Shown: positions 34,343 to 43,846, counted from the first letter of the stretch. The stretch: 64,000 bases of DNA from Coralloluteibacterium thermophilum (GCF_042654365.1 NZ_JBHSGG010000029.1:1-64000), one strand, 5' to 3'. Notes: generated by a model from the letters alone, not told the origin. Numbers and translations: made by a program.

Positions 34343-35548
34343 ATGAGCGCAGACGCCCCCCACCCCGCTCCGGCACCGCAACGCCCGCTGCGCATCGCGC
34401 TGGTCGCGGGCGAGGCCTCGGGAGACCAGCTCGGCGGCGGCCTGGTGCGCGAACTGCGCGCGCGCTTCCCCGACGCTGAGATCGCAGGCATCGGCGGCCG
34501 CCGCATGCGCGAGCACGGGTTCGACGCCTGGCACGACTACAGCGTGCTGGCGGTGATGGGCCTGACCGAGGTGCTCCGCCACCTGCCCCGCCTGCTCGCC
34601 CTGCGACGCAGCCTGACGCGGCGCCTGCTGGACTGGCGGCCGGACGTGTTCGTGGGCATCGACGCGCCCGACTTCTGCCTCGGGCTGGAGAAGCGCCTCA
34701 AGCGCGCGGGCATCCGCACGGTGCACTACGTCAGCCCCTCGGTCTGGGCGTGGCGCGAGCAGCGCGCCCGGAAGATCGGCGCCAGCGCGGACCGCGTGCT
34801 GTGCCTGTTCCCGATGGAGCCCGCCATCTACGCCCGCTACGGAGTGGACGCGCGCTTCGTCGGGCATCCGCTGGCCGAGGCGTTCCCGCTCGACCCCGAC
34901 CGCGCCGCCGCGCGCAGGGCGCTGGACCTGCCGGCCGGGGCACCGCTGCTGGCCCTGCTGCCGGGCAGCCGCGACGGCGAGATCCGCCGCCTCGCGCCGG
35001 ACTTCCTCGACGCGCTCGGCCTCCTCGCGGAGCGCATCCCCGGCCTGCGTGCGGTGGCGCCCATGGCGGGCCCCGGGGCGCGGGCGAGTTTCGAACGCGC
35101 GCTCGCCGCGCACCCGCAGCAGGCGCGCCTGGCGCCGCTGCTGCACGTGGTCGAGGGCCGCGCGCACGACGCCATGGTCGCCGCCGACGTGGTGCTGCTC
35201 GCCTCCGGCACCGCCGCGCTGGAAGCCATGCTCGCCAAGCGGCCGATGGTGGTCGGCTACCGCATCGCCGCCTCGACCCACTTCATCGTCAAGCGCCTGG
35301 GGATGCTGCGCATCGCGCACTACAGCCTGCCGAACGTCCTCGCCGGCGAGCCGGTGGTGCCCGAACTGATGCAGGAGCGCTGCACCGGGCCCAACCTCGC
35401 CGAGGCGGTCGCGCGCTGGTTCGAGCGGCCGGACGAGGTCGCCGCGCTCGTGCCGCGCTTCCGCACGCTGCACGAGGCCCTGCGCCGCGACGCCGACGTG
35501 CTGGCCGCGGACGCCGTCGCCGGACTCGCGCTGGAGGCGGGCCGGTGA
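34343..35548 (+). CDS. lpxB: Lipid A disaccharide synthase
   Basis: A 401-residue GT19 glycosyltransferase that joins UDP-diacylglucosamine and lipid X at the inner membrane. The N-terminal LVAGEASGDQLGGGLVREL, the HYVSPSVWAWREQRARKI segment and the C-terminal SGTAALEAMLAKRPMVVGYR are diagnostic. The gap to lpxA is 92 nt; its stop overlaps the rnhB start as GTGA. Confidence 0.97.
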   Translation: MSADAPHPAPAPQRPLRIALVAGEASGDQLGGGLVRELRARFPDAEIAGIGGRRMREHGFDAWHDYSVLAVMGLTEVLRHLPRLLALRRSLTRRLLDWRPDVFVGIDAPDFCLGLEKRLKRAGIRTVHYVSPSVWAWREQRARKIGASADRVLCLFPMEPAIYARYGVDARFVGHPLAEAFPLDPDRAAARRALDLPAGAPLLALLPGSRDGEIRRLAPDFLDALGLLAERIPGLRAVAPMAGPGARASFERALAAHPQQARLAPLLHVVEGRAHDAMVAADVVLLASGTAALEAMLAKRPMVVGYRIAASTHFIVKRLGMLRIAHYSLPNVLAGEPVVPELMQERCTGPNLAEAVARWFERPDEVAALVPRFRTLHEALRRDADVLAADAVAGLALEAGR

Positions 35549-36192
35549 GCGCCGCCCTGCCCGCGCGCGTCGCCGGCGTGGACGAGGCCGGGCGCGGCCC
35601 GCTGGCCGGGCCGGTGGTCGTGGCGGCGGTGGTGCTGGACCCGCGCCGCCGCCTGCGCGGACTCGACGATTCCAAGGCGCTGAGCGCCGCGGCGCGCGAG
35701 GCCCTGTTCCCCCGGATCCAGGCGCGCGCGCTGGCATGGCGGATCGAGGTGGTCGACGTGGGCGAGATCGACCGCATCAACATCCTGCAGGCAACGCTCG
35801 CCGGCATGTGCCGGGCCGTGGCGGGACTGGTGCCCGCCGCCGACCGCGCCCGCATCGACGGCAACATCGTGCCGAAGGCGCTGTGCTGCCCCGGCGAGGC
35901 CGTGGTAGGTGGCGACGCGCGGGTACCGGCCATCATGGCCGCCTCCATCCTCGCCAAGGTCGCCCGCGACCGGCTGATGCAGGACCTCGACCTGATCCAC
36001 CCGGGCTACGGCTTCGCCCGCCACAAGGGCTACTCCACGCCCGAGCACCTCGAGGCGCTGGAGCGCCTCGGCCCCTGCGCGATCCATCGGCGCAGCTTCG
36101 CGCCCGTGCGCATCCGCGCCGAGCGCGAGGCGCCCGCGCTGCCCTGCACCCGGCCGTTGTTCCGGGAAACGCCGGAAGCCACGCCCTCCTGA
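35545..36192 (+). CDS. rnhB: Ribonuclease HII
   Basis: A 215-residue enzyme that removes ribonucleotides from DNA and cuts RNA-DNA hybrids. The acidic active site is visible: VAGVDEAGRGPLAGPVVVAA (Asp-Glu), LDDSKALSAA, and the later ASILAKVARDRLM with Asp. The YGFARHKGYSTPEHLEAL segment is typical. The GTG start overlaps the lpxB stop. The C-terminal tail of about 25 residues beyond the core is short and Pro-rich. It sits before dnaE, as in relatives. Confidence 0.96.
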   Translation: MSAALPARVAGVDEAGRGPLAGPVVVAAVVLDPRRRLRGLDDSKALSAAAREALFPRIQARALAWRIEVVDVGEIDRINILQATLAGMCRAVAGLVPAADRARIDGNIVPKALCCPGEAVVGGDARVPAIMAASILAKVARDRLMQDLDLIHPGYGFARHKGYSTPEHLEALERLGPCAIHRRSFAPVRIRAEREAPALPCTRPLFRETPEATPS

Positions 36193-36284
36193 GCCCGGCG
36201 ACGCCGCCGCCCCGGCGGATGCTGTCAAGCCTTGCCGCCCCCCCTGCCCGCCCCTACCCTTCCCGGGCGTCGCCGCGAGTCGCC

Positions 36285-39200
36285 ATGTCCCCTGGGTTCG
36301 TCCATCTCCGCGTCCACAGCGAGTACTCGCTGCGGGACTCCATCATTCGTCTGCCGGAAAAGTCCGACTACGTCGATCCGGCCAAGGCGCCGCACCCGAA
36401 CCTGCTGAGCCGGGCGGTCGAGCTGCGCCAGCCCGCGCTGGCGCTGACCGACGACAGCAACCTGTTCGGCCTGGTCAAGTTCTACGGCGCAGCGGAAAGT
36501 GCCGGCATCAAGCCGATCGCCGGCGCCGACGTCTGGTTCGCCGAAGGCGACGGGCCGCCGTCGCGCTTCACCCTGCTGTGCGGCAACCGCGACGGCTACC
36601 TCGCGCTGTCGCGCCTGCTCTCGCGGGCCTACCTCGACGGCCATCGCGGCGACTGCGTGGTCGCCCAGCCGCAGTGGCTGTTCGAGGACAACACCGGCCT
36701 GTTCGTGCTCGCCGGACGCGAGAGCCTGATCGGCGCCGATGCCGTCGCCGGGCGCATCGAGCAGGCCGAGCGCACGCTGGGCCCCTGGCAGCGCCACTTC
36801 GACGACCGCCTGTACCTGGCGCTGACCCGCACCGAGCGCGACGGCGAGGCGGCCTTCAACGCGGCGGCGCTGGAGCTGGCCGCACGGCGCGACCTGCCCC
36901 TGGTCGCCACCAACGACGTGCGCTTCATCGCCCGCGAGGACTTCGAGGCGCACGAGGCGCGCGTGTGCATCGCGACCGGGCGCGTGCTCGACGACCCGCG
37001 CCGCCCGCGCGACTACAGCCCCGAGCAGTACATGAAGTCGGCCGAGGAGATGGCCGCGCTGTTCGCCGACATCCCGGAGGCCCTGGAGAACACCGTCGAG
37101 CTGGCCAAGCGCTGCAACATCGCGCTGTCGTTCGGCACCTACTACCTGCCGCAGTTCCCGGTCCCCGACGACGAGACGCTGGAGACCTGGATCCGCAAGC
37201 AGGCGCACGAGGGACTCGACGCGCGGCTGGCCAAGCATCCGATGGCCCCGGGCCACGACCGCGCCAGCTACGAGGCGCGGCTCGACATCGAGCTCGACGT
37301 CATCATCAAGATGGGGTTCCCGGGCTACTTCCTGATCGTTGCGGACTTCATCAACTGGGGCAAGGCCAACGGCATCCCCGTGGGTCCGGGACGCGGCTCG
37401 GGCGCGGGTTCGCTGGTCGCCTGGGCGCTGGGCATCACCGACCTCGATCCCCTGCCCTACGACCTGCTGTTCGAGCGCTTCCTCAACCCCGAACGCGTGT
37501 CGATGCCGGACTTCGACATCGACTTCTGCATGGACCGGCGCGACGAGGTCATCGACTACGTCGCGCGGAAGTACGGGCGCGACCGGGTCAGCCAGATCAT
37601 CACCTACGGCACCATGGCCGCGAAGGCCGTGGTGCGCGACTGCGGCCGCGTGCTCGGGCACCCCTACGGCTTCGTCGACGGCATCGCCAAGCTGATCCCG
37701 AACACGCTCGGCATCACGCTCTCCGACGCACTGGGACGCTCGAAGAAGGCCAGGGAGAACGCCGAGCTCAGCTCGCCCGAGCTGATCCAGCGCTACGAGC
37801 TCGAGGAGGACGTGCGCGACCTCATCGACCTCGCGCTGAAGCTCGAGGACCTCACCCGCAACGCCGGCAAGCACGCCGGCGGCGTGGTGATCGCGCCGTC
37901 GCCGCTGACCGACTTCGCGCCGCTGTTCGCCGAGCCGCCCGCGAAGGACGGCGGTGCGCGCAGCATCGTCACCCAGTACGACAAGGACGACGTCGAGGCG
38001 GTCGGCCTGGTCAAGTTCGACTTCCTCGGCCTGCGCACGCTGACCATCATCGACTGGGCGGTGAAGGCCATCAACGCGCGTCGCGCACGCGAGGGCGCCG
38101 AGCCGCTCGACATCACCGCGCTGCCGCTGGACGACCGCGAGGCCTACCGCATCTTCGCGCGCGGCGACACGGTCGCGGTGTTCCAGTTCGAATCGCGCGG
38201 CATGCGCGAGCTGCTCAAGCGCGCCAAGCCGGACGTGTTCGAGGACATCATCGCGCTCGCGGCGCTGTTCCGTCCCGGCCCGCTGGGCTCGGGAATGGAC
38301 CGCGACTGGGTCGACCGCAAGCACGGCAACGCCGAGGTGACCTACCCGCATCCCTCGCTGGAGCCGGTGCTCAAGCCGACCTACGGCGTCATCGTCTACC
38401 AGGAACAGGTGATGCAGATCGCCCAGGTCCTGGCGGGCTACTCGCTGGGCGGTGCCGACCTGCTGCGCCGCGCGATGGGCAAGAAGAAGCCCGAGGAGAT
38501 GGCCAAGCAGCGCCAGATGTTCGAGGCGGGCGCGGCCGAGCGCGGCGTCGACCCGCAGACGGCGACGGCCATCTTCGACCTGATGGAGAAGTTCGCCGAG
38601 TACGGCTTCAACAAGTCGCATTCGGCCGCCTACGCGCTGGTCGCCTACCAGACCGCGTGGCTCAAGGCGCACTACCCGGCCGAGTTCATGGCGGCGGTGA
38701 TGTCCTCGGACATGGACAACACCGACAAGGTCACGGGCTTCCTGGAGGAAGCGCGGGTGATGGGCCTCACCGTGCTTCCGCCCGAGGTCAACGCCTCCAC
38801 CTGGATGTTCGAGGCGACGGACGCGCGGACCATCCGCTACGGCCTCGGCGCGATCAAGGGCGTCGGCCGCGGCGCGATCGAGGCCATCGTCGAGGCGCGC
38901 GACGCGGGCGGCGCCTTCACCGACCTGCTCGACTTCTGTCGCCGCGTGGACGCAGGGCGCCTCAACCGGCGCGTGCTCGAGGCCATGGTGCTTTCCGGTG
39001 CGCTCGACGCGCTGGGCGAGAACCGGGCCAGCCTCATGCTGCAGCTCCCGGAGGTCATGCGCGCGACCGAGCAGATGGCCCGCGAGCGCGAGGCCGGGCA
39101 GGTCTCGCTGTTCGGCGGCCCGTCCGCGGACGCGGCGCCGGCCCTGCACCTCGAACTGCCGCGTGCCGACGAGTGGCCGCTCAAGCAGCGCCTCGACGGC

Positions 39201-39845
39201 GAACGCGACACCCTCGGTCACTACCTCAGCGGCCACCCGCTCGACCCGATCCGCGCGGAGCTGCAGTCCCTCACCGGCTCCCACCTGGGCGACCTGCCCA
39301 AGCTGCTCGGCGACACGCGCGGCCGGCGCGAGACCCAGGTCGTGGTGGCGGGCCTGGTCGTCGCGGTCCGCCGCAAGGGCGAGACGCAGGCCTTCGTGCA
39401 GATCGAGGACGGCCACGGCAAGCTCGAGTGCGCCTTCTTCGGCGAGGCCTTCGCGCAGTTCTCGACCCTGCTCGGGCGCGACCGCGTGCTGCTGATCGAG
39501 GGCGGTCTGCGCGAGGATGAATTCTCCGGCGGCTACGCCCTGCGCGTGCGCAACTGCTGGGAGTTCGACCAGGTCGCGGCCAGCGGCGGCCGGCGCCTGA
39601 GCCTGACGCTCGATGCGCGCATGCCGGACGCGCTGTCGCGCTTCGAGGCCGTGCTCGCTCCGCACCGGCCCGGCAAGGTGCCGCTGCGCCTGGAGCTCAT
39701 CACCCCCAGCGCGCGGGGCAGCCTGCAGCTCAACGGCAGCCACGCCATCCGCGCCAGCTCCGAGCTCCTCGGCCAGCTCCGCGCCCTGCCATGCATCAGC
39801 GGCGTCGCCCTGGCAATGCAGCGACCGTGGGCGAGGAGCGACTAG
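36285..39845 (+). CDS. dnaE: DNA polymerase III alpha subunit
   Basis: An 1186-residue replicative polymerase. The N-terminal PHP domain starts FVHLRVHSEYSLRDS. The catalytic acids of the palm are in SMPDFDIDFCMDRRDEV (near residue 410). GPGRGSGAGSLVAW and the FGFNKSH-like EYGFNKSHSAAYALVAYQTAWLK follow. A helix-hairpin-helix and an OB fold (TQVVVAGLVVAVRRKG) form the C-terminus. ATG 36285 gives the family start. The next plus-strand gene is accA, but a minus-strand receptor/oxygenase pair lies in between. Confidence 0.97.
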   Translation: MSPGFVHLRVHSEYSLRDSIIRLPEKSDYVDPAKAPHPNLLSRAVELRQPALALTDDSNLFGLVKFYGAAESAGIKPIAGADVWFAEGDGPPSRFTLLCGNRDGYLALSRLLSRAYLDGHRGDCVVAQPQWLFEDNTGLFVLAGRESLIGADAVAGRIEQAERTLGPWQRHFDDRLYLALTRTERDGEAAFNAAALELAARRDLPLVATNDVRFIAREDFEAHEARVCIATGRVLDDPRRPRDYSPEQYMKSAEEMAALFADIPEALENTVELAKRCNIALSFGTYYLPQFPVPDDETLETWIRKQAHEGLDARLAKHPMAPGHDRASYEARLDIELDVIIKMGFPGYFLIVADFINWGKANGIPVGPGRGSGAGSLVAWALGITDLDPLPYDLLFERFLNPERVSMPDFDIDFCMDRRDEVIDYVARKYGRDRVSQIITYGTMAAKAVVRDCGRVLGHPYGFVDGIAKLIPNTLGITLSDALGRSKKARENAELSSPELIQRYELEEDVRDLIDLALKLEDLTRNAGKHAGGVVIAPSPLTDFAPLFAEPPAKDGGARSIVTQYDKDDVEAVGLVKFDFLGLRTLTIIDWAVKAINARRAREGAEPLDITALPLDDREAYRIFARGDTVAVFQFESRGMRELLKRAKPDVFEDIIALAALFRPGPLGSGMDRDWVDRKHGNAEVTYPHPSLEPVLKPTYGVIVYQEQVMQIAQVLAGYSLGGADLLRRAMGKKKPEEMAKQRQMFEAGAAERGVDPQTATAIFDLMEKFAEYGFNKSHSAAYALVAYQTAWLKAHYPAEFMAAVMSSDMDNTDKVTGFLEEARVMGLTVLPPEVNASTWMFEATDARTIRYGLGAIKGVGRGAIEAIVEARDAGGAFTDLLDFCRRVDAGRLNRRVLEAMVLSGALDALGENRASLMLQLPEVMRATEQMAREREAGQVSLFGGPSADAAPALHLELPRADEWPLKQRLDGERDTLGHYLSGHPLDPIRAELQSLTGSHLGDLPKLLGDTRGRRETQVVVAGLVVAVRRKGETQAFVQIEDGHGKLECAFFGEAFAQFSTLLGRDRVLLIEGGLREDEFSGGYALRVRNCWEFDQVAASGGRRLSLTLDARMPDALSRFEAVLAPHRPGKVPLRLELITPSARGSLQLNGSHAIRASSELLGQLRALPCISGVALAMQRPWARSD

Positions 39846-39879
39846 CGCGCGACCGGGCGCCGCCCGGCCCGCGCGGCAG

Positions 39880-40530
39880 CTACATCCTGAACCAGGTGTT
39901 GAACGCGACGGTGATGCGCTCGCCGCTGCCGTAGTAGGGCAGCACCTCGTGGGGGATCCACGAGGGGAACAGCACCAGCTGCCCGGCACGGAAGCGGATG
40001 TTCCAGGTGCCGTGGTGGTAGGGCATCGCCGGGCGCAGGTTGCCGGCGTCCCGGAACAGGTCGCTGTAGCCGTGCGGATTGTGAAAACGCAGCACGCCGG
40101 ACTCCGGACGGTCCGCCGGCGTGTCCCCGGGATCGACGCAGTACACGCCCGACCACGACGCCATCGGGTGGGTATGGGTGACGGTGAAGCCGCCGTGGCG
40201 GGTCACGTGGTACCAGGTGTGGGAGAAGATCTGCAGACGGCGCATCTCCTCCTCGCCGTACCCGTTGAGCTCCTGGATGGTCAGGCCCAGCATCCGCCAG
40301 CAGAAGTCGCGCAGGCGCAGGATGCAGGGCTCCGGCCAGGAGAACAGGGTGAAGTCGCTCTCGAAGACGCCCGGGTGCAGGGTGAGCGAGGGATTGGGAT
40401 TGGCGTACGTCCCCTCGCGCTCGCGTTCCAGCAGCAGGGCCCGAAGCTCGGCGTTGAGCGCCTCGGCCTCCGGCATGTCCGCGTCGGAAAAGGGAACGGC
40501 GAACGCCGGGTAGATGCTGGGTCTGGCCAA
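39880..40530 (-). CDS. Putative 2OG-Fe(II) oxygenase-like protein
   Basis: A 216-residue protein resembling the TIGR02466/2OG-FeII_Oxy_5 group. The double-stranded beta-helix core shows H119-T-H121 followed by SGVYCV (127-132), a strand with FHNPH (149-153), and GQLVLFPSWIPHEV with His194 as likely last iron ligand. R205-I-T-V-A-F-N would hold the 2-oxoglutarate carboxylate. The first ligand pair is H-x-H rather than the classical H-x-D, as in this subgroup. Start: TTG at 40530 with GGAG 10 nt upstream; an ATG at 40476 would lose 18 residues. It lies 89 nt behind the TonB receptor gene, same strand, which suggests a shared substrate or cofactor (iron or an iron chelate). Substrate unknown. 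Confidence 0.65.
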   Translation of the reverse strand: MARPSIYPAFAVPFSDADMPEAEALNAELRALLLEREREGTYANPNPSLTLHPGVFESDFTLFSWPEPCILRLRDFCWRMLGLTIQELNGYGEEEMRRLQIFSHTWYHVTRHGGFTVTHTHPMASWSGVYCVDPGDTPADRPESGVLRFHNPHGYSDLFRDAGNLRPAMPYHHGTWNIRFRAGQLVLFPSWIPHEVLPYYGSGERITVAFNTWFRM

Positions 40531-40619
40531 TGCTGTACGACTCCGTCGGAAGCTGCCGGCCGCTGCGCCCCGGGAACACGGCCCCGCGCGGGGCCGTGTC
40601 CGGAGCCGCCGGCGGCGGA

Positions 40620-43466
40620 TCAGAAGCGCTGCGAGTAGCGCATGTACACGAAGCGGCCCGGGATGTCGTACATCGCCGGGAAGCTGTTCGTCGCATTCAC
40701 AGAGCGCGGCGGTTCCTTGTTGAGCACGTTGTTCGCACCCAGGGTCACTCGTCCCTCCCACGGCGCTTCCCAGAAGGCGCTGACGTCGTGGAAGGTCGAG
40801 CCGCCGAGGCGGTTGCGTGCCGCCAGGGTCGGATTGCCGGCGGCGTTGTCGACGATCCGCCCCACGCCTTCGGAGCACAGTTCCGGGAAGCCCGCGTTCG
40901 CGATGGACTGGCAGGCCTCCACCACGCCCGAGTAGTAGCGGGCGTTCCAGGTCGCACCGAAGTCGCCGTAGCGCCAGCGCGCGCCGAGATTGGAGCGGAG
41001 GCGCCAGTAGGGATTGCCGTAGGTGCCGATCAGGTTGTCGCCATCGGCGCGGGTCCCGCGCACGCCGTCGCCGTCGCGGTCCTCCTTGTAGAAGCCGATG
41101 TAGGTCGTGTCGAGCGTGAAGCTGAAATCGCCGACGCGGGTGTCCCGCAGGCTGTAGTTGAGGGTGACGTCGAAGCCCTCGATCTCGCTGCTGCCGATGT
41201 TGGTCTGCACCGAGAGCAGGTCCTCCAGCGGGCCCTCGGGCGTGCGCGAGTAAAGGTCGCAGAAGCTCTGGATGCCCTGCACGATGCACTGCGTCAGGAT
41301 GTTGTTGGCGCTGAAGGTGGTGATCGTGTCGCGGATCTCGATGTTCCACCAGTCGACCGAGACGTCGAGCCCCGGTGCGAAGCTGGGGCTGTAGACGAAG
41401 CCCAGCGTCTTGCTGGTCGAGGTCTCGGGCTGCACGTCCGGGTTGCCGCCGACGGTGATGCGCTGCTGGCTGTTGGCCTGCGCATAGCCGCCCGCCGGCA
41501 CGCCCTGGGCGAGGCAGCGTCCCTGCGCGTCGGGGCTGAGCAGAGCGAACTGGCCGATGGAGCAGGGGTCGGTGACCGAGGGATAGGAATCGGAGCGTCC
41601 CTGGAACAGTTCGGAGATCGCCGGCGCGCGGAAGCCCTGGGTGTAGTTGCCGCGGACCATCAGGTCGTCGATGGGCTTCCAGCGGAAGCCGGCCTTGCTG
41701 TTGGTGGTGTCGCCGAAGGAGCTGTAGTCCGAATAGCGGCTGGCCACGTTGAGGTCGAGCAGGCGCGCCCCCGGCACGTTCGCCAGGATCGGGATGTTGA
41801 GCTCCAGGTAGGCTTCGTCCACGTCGTAGGAGCCGATCGTCGCGGTACGCGCGTTGCCGGTCGTGTCGCCGGCGTTGATCAGGGCGTCGGGCTGGTCGTA
41901 GCCCTTCTCGGTGCGGCTCTCGGCACCGAAGGAGAACTGCAGCGGCCCGGCAGGCAGGGCGACGATGTCGCCGGAGATCGTCGCGTACCAGTAGCTGTTC
42001 TGGTAGCGGCGGTTGTCGTGCGCGGTGAAGCTCAGGTAGTCGAGCATCTCGGGGGTGATGGAGCCCGCGCCGTAGATGTCCAGCGGCACGCAGCCTGCGA
42101 TGGGGGCGCCCGGGGTACCGCAGGTCGGCACCCCGGTCGCGTCGATGAAGGACGGCCCCAGGGCGTTCGCCAGCGCGGTGTAGGTGAAGAGGCCCTCGGT
42201 GGTCTGGCTGTTCTTGTTCCTGCCATGGAAGTAGCCCACGTCCCAGGCGTAGTAGCGGCTGCCGACGTCGAAGTCGCCCTCCAGGCCGACGGAGGCCGCG
42301 GTGGTATCGACGGTCTGGCGGAAGGAACGGCCGCCGGATTCGTTGACGCGCCGCGCGACGGAGGTGACGTCCTGACCGAAGGGGTTGTAGATGCTGTCCG
42401 CGGACCAGACGATGTCGGCGCCGCGGGTGCCGGGCCCGGCGGCGCCGAGGCTGACCGGCATCGCCGCCAGGAGCTGCTCGGACTCGCGCTCGTTGTAGGT
42501 CGCCGTCGCCAGGAAGCGGACGCGGTCGGTGAGGTCGTAGGTGGCGTTGCCGAAGAGCGAGATCCGCTCCTGCGGCGTCACCAGGTAGTTGTCCGGCGCG
42601 AAGTTGTAGGCGTCGCCGGTCGCGCCGCCCACGTAGGGCCGGGTCGGGGTCCCGGGCCCGTCGTTGGTGACCGACCCCGTGCTGCCGTCCGGCCGCAGGT
42701 TGCCGCGCGGGCCGAAGCCGAAGCGCCCGTTCGGCGTGTTGGAGCTTCCGTAGTAGTTGCCGGTGCCGAAGGTCGGAACGGCGGAGAGCGTGCGGTCGCC
42801 CGCCATCACGGGCTCTTCCTTGACGTAACCCACGCCGAAGGTCGTGGACCAGCGGTCGCCCGTCCCGCCCACGGTCACGTCGTAGGCCTCGCGCGCGCCG
42901 TCGCCCTGCCCGTACTGGCCGTAGTAGGCGTTCGCCTCGAAGCCGTCGAAGTTCGACCGCAGGATGATGTTCACCACGCCGGCGATGGCGTCGGCGCCGT
43001 AGATGACCGAGGCGCCGTCCTTCAGCACCTCGATGCGCTCGACCGCGGCGGTCGGGATGGTGTTGATGTCGACCGGCCCGCCGAGGCCCGTGCCGCCGAC
43101 CCATCGGCGGCCGTTGACCAGCACCAGCGTCCGGCTCGCACCGAGGTTGCGCAGGCTGATCCGGGTCTCGCCGTTGCCGCCGTTGTTGACGTTGGTGTTC
43201 AGGCCGTAGCCCGCGATGCTGAGGTTCTGGAGCACGTCGCCGACGGAGGTGAGGCCCTCGGCGAGGATGTCGTCGCGTCCCAGCGAGAACACCGGCTGGG
43301 AGGATTCCATGTCCACCCGCGGGATGCGCGAGCCGGTGACCTGGACGCGGTCGAGGGTGGTCGGAGCGGAGCTTTCCTGCGCGACGGCAGGTGCGACGAA
43401 GACGATGGTCGCGCCGGCGCAGGCCATTGCGATCGCTTTGCTGAGCGGCTGCAGCGTGAAGGTCAT
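40620..43466 (-). CDS. TonB-dependent outer-membrane receptor
   Basis: A 948-residue receptor. Signal peptide about residues 1-30 (SKAIAMACAGATIVFVAPAVAQ), a TonB-box-like LDRVQVTGSRI, and a plug domain with LRNLGASRTLVLVNGRRW and IPTAAVERIEVLKDGASVIYG. The large barrel ends FVYMRYSQRF with the terminal Phe. The start at 43466 follows AAGGGGAGA; an ATG 18 codons earlier is weaker. The plug type is that of the large Xanthomonas/Caulobacter receptor families often used for sugars, peptides or chelates rather than a named siderophore receptor. Upstream: a -10/-35 pair and a CRP/Clp-like site. Ligand unknown. Confidence 0.92.
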   Translation of the reverse strand: MTFTLQPLSKAIAMACAGATIVFVAPAVAQESSAPTTLDRVQVTGSRIPRVDMESSQPVFSLGRDDILAEGLTSVGDVLQNLSIAGYGLNTNVNNGGNGETRISLRNLGASRTLVLVNGRRWVGGTGLGGPVDINTIPTAAVERIEVLKDGASVIYGADAIAGVVNIILRSNFDGFEANAYYGQYGQGDGAREAYDVTVGGTGDRWSTTFGVGYVKEEPVMAGDRTLSAVPTFGTGNYYGSSNTPNGRFGFGPRGNLRPDGSTGSVTNDGPGTPTRPYVGGATGDAYNFAPDNYLVTPQERISLFGNATYDLTDRVRFLATATYNERESEQLLAAMPVSLGAAGPGTRGADIVWSADSIYNPFGQDVTSVARRVNESGGRSFRQTVDTTAASVGLEGDFDVGSRYYAWDVGYFHGRNKNSQTTEGLFTYTALANALGPSFIDATGVPTCGTPGAPIAGCVPLDIYGAGSITPEMLDYLSFTAHDNRRYQNSYWYATISGDIVALPAGPLQFSFGAESRTEKGYDQPDALINAGDTTGNARTATIGSYDVDEAYLELNIPILANVPGARLLDLNVASRYSDYSSFGDTTNSKAGFRWKPIDDLMVRGNYTQGFRAPAISELFQGRSDSYPSVTDPCSIGQFALLSPDAQGRCLAQGVPAGGYAQANSQQRITVGGNPDVQPETSTSKTLGFVYSPSFAPGLDVSVDWWNIEIRDTITTFSANNILTQCIVQGIQSFCDLYSRTPEGPLEDLLSVQTNIGSSEIEGFDVTLNYSLRDTRVGDFSFTLDTTYIGFYKEDRDGDGVRGTRADGDNLIGTYGNPYWRLRSNLGARWRYGDFGATWNARYYSGVVEACQSIANAGFPELCSEGVGRIVDNAAGNPTLAARNRLGGSTFHDVSAFWEAPWEGRVTLGANNVLNKEPPRSVNATNSFPAMYDIPGRFVYMRYSQRF

Positions 43467-43577
43467 CCTGGATCTCCCCTTGAGAGTGACCCTCCCCTTC
43501 TCGAGCCGGTCCACGGCCATGCACGAAAGCGCTACATCTGCATGAACGAACGCCGACTTTCTTGTTAATGCAGGATG

Positions 43578-43605
43578 AATATATCGTTTATCTCGCGCAG
43601 GTCAG
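43578..43605 (-). promoter_or_regulatory. Promoter of the TonB-receptor gene
   Basis: On the minus strand, CTGACC (43605-43600), 16-nt spacer, TATATT (43583-43578). The surrounding 60 nt are unusually AT-rich for this genome. The transcript would have a leader of about 105 nt. The rest of the gap 43467-43846 holds only the CRP-like site and the accA promoter; no gene is seen. Confidence 0.55.
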
Positions 43606-43614
43606 CTCTATTTT

Positions 43615-43630
43615 TGTGATGGACATCACG
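43615..43630. promoter_or_regulatory. CRP/Clp-like binding site
   Basis: TGTGA-TGGACA-TCACG matches the CRP consensus TGTGA-N6-TCACA in 9 of 10 defined positions. It lies 9 nt upstream of the -35 of the receptor promoter, centred near -51 from the predicted start. Xanthomonads use the CRP homologue Clp at such sites; regulation here is inferred. Confidence 0.55.
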
Positions 43631-43805
43631 GATCATGACCTGTAATCGACGCTGCCCCCGCAGAACGCGGAGCGCGAATCGACCATCGGACCGCCGCCGC
43701 AGCCCACGCCAGGGCCCTCGCGGCACCGCGCCCGGTGCCCTGCATGCGCCGCGATCCTCGGGCGCATCCATACCGGGCCGAACTGAGCCGTACGGCGCCC
43801 ATCGG

Positions 43806-43811
43806 CTATCC
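43806..43811 (+). promoter_or_regulatory. -10 box for accA
   Basis: TATCCT in CATCGGC-box-TCCGC, 35 nt before the accA ATG, with CTGAGC 18 nt upstream as a weak -35. Confidence 0.4.
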
Positions 43812-43846
43812 TTCCGCACCGTTTCCGCTGGTCCGCGCCCGTCCGC

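Noticed and set aside
39880..43524. 1214-codon minus-strand frame that seems to fuse the receptor and oxygenase genes
   Set aside because: Only its end (39880-40530) is a protein with real motifs. The rest is an out-of-frame reading of the TonB-receptor gene, which has its own intact frame.
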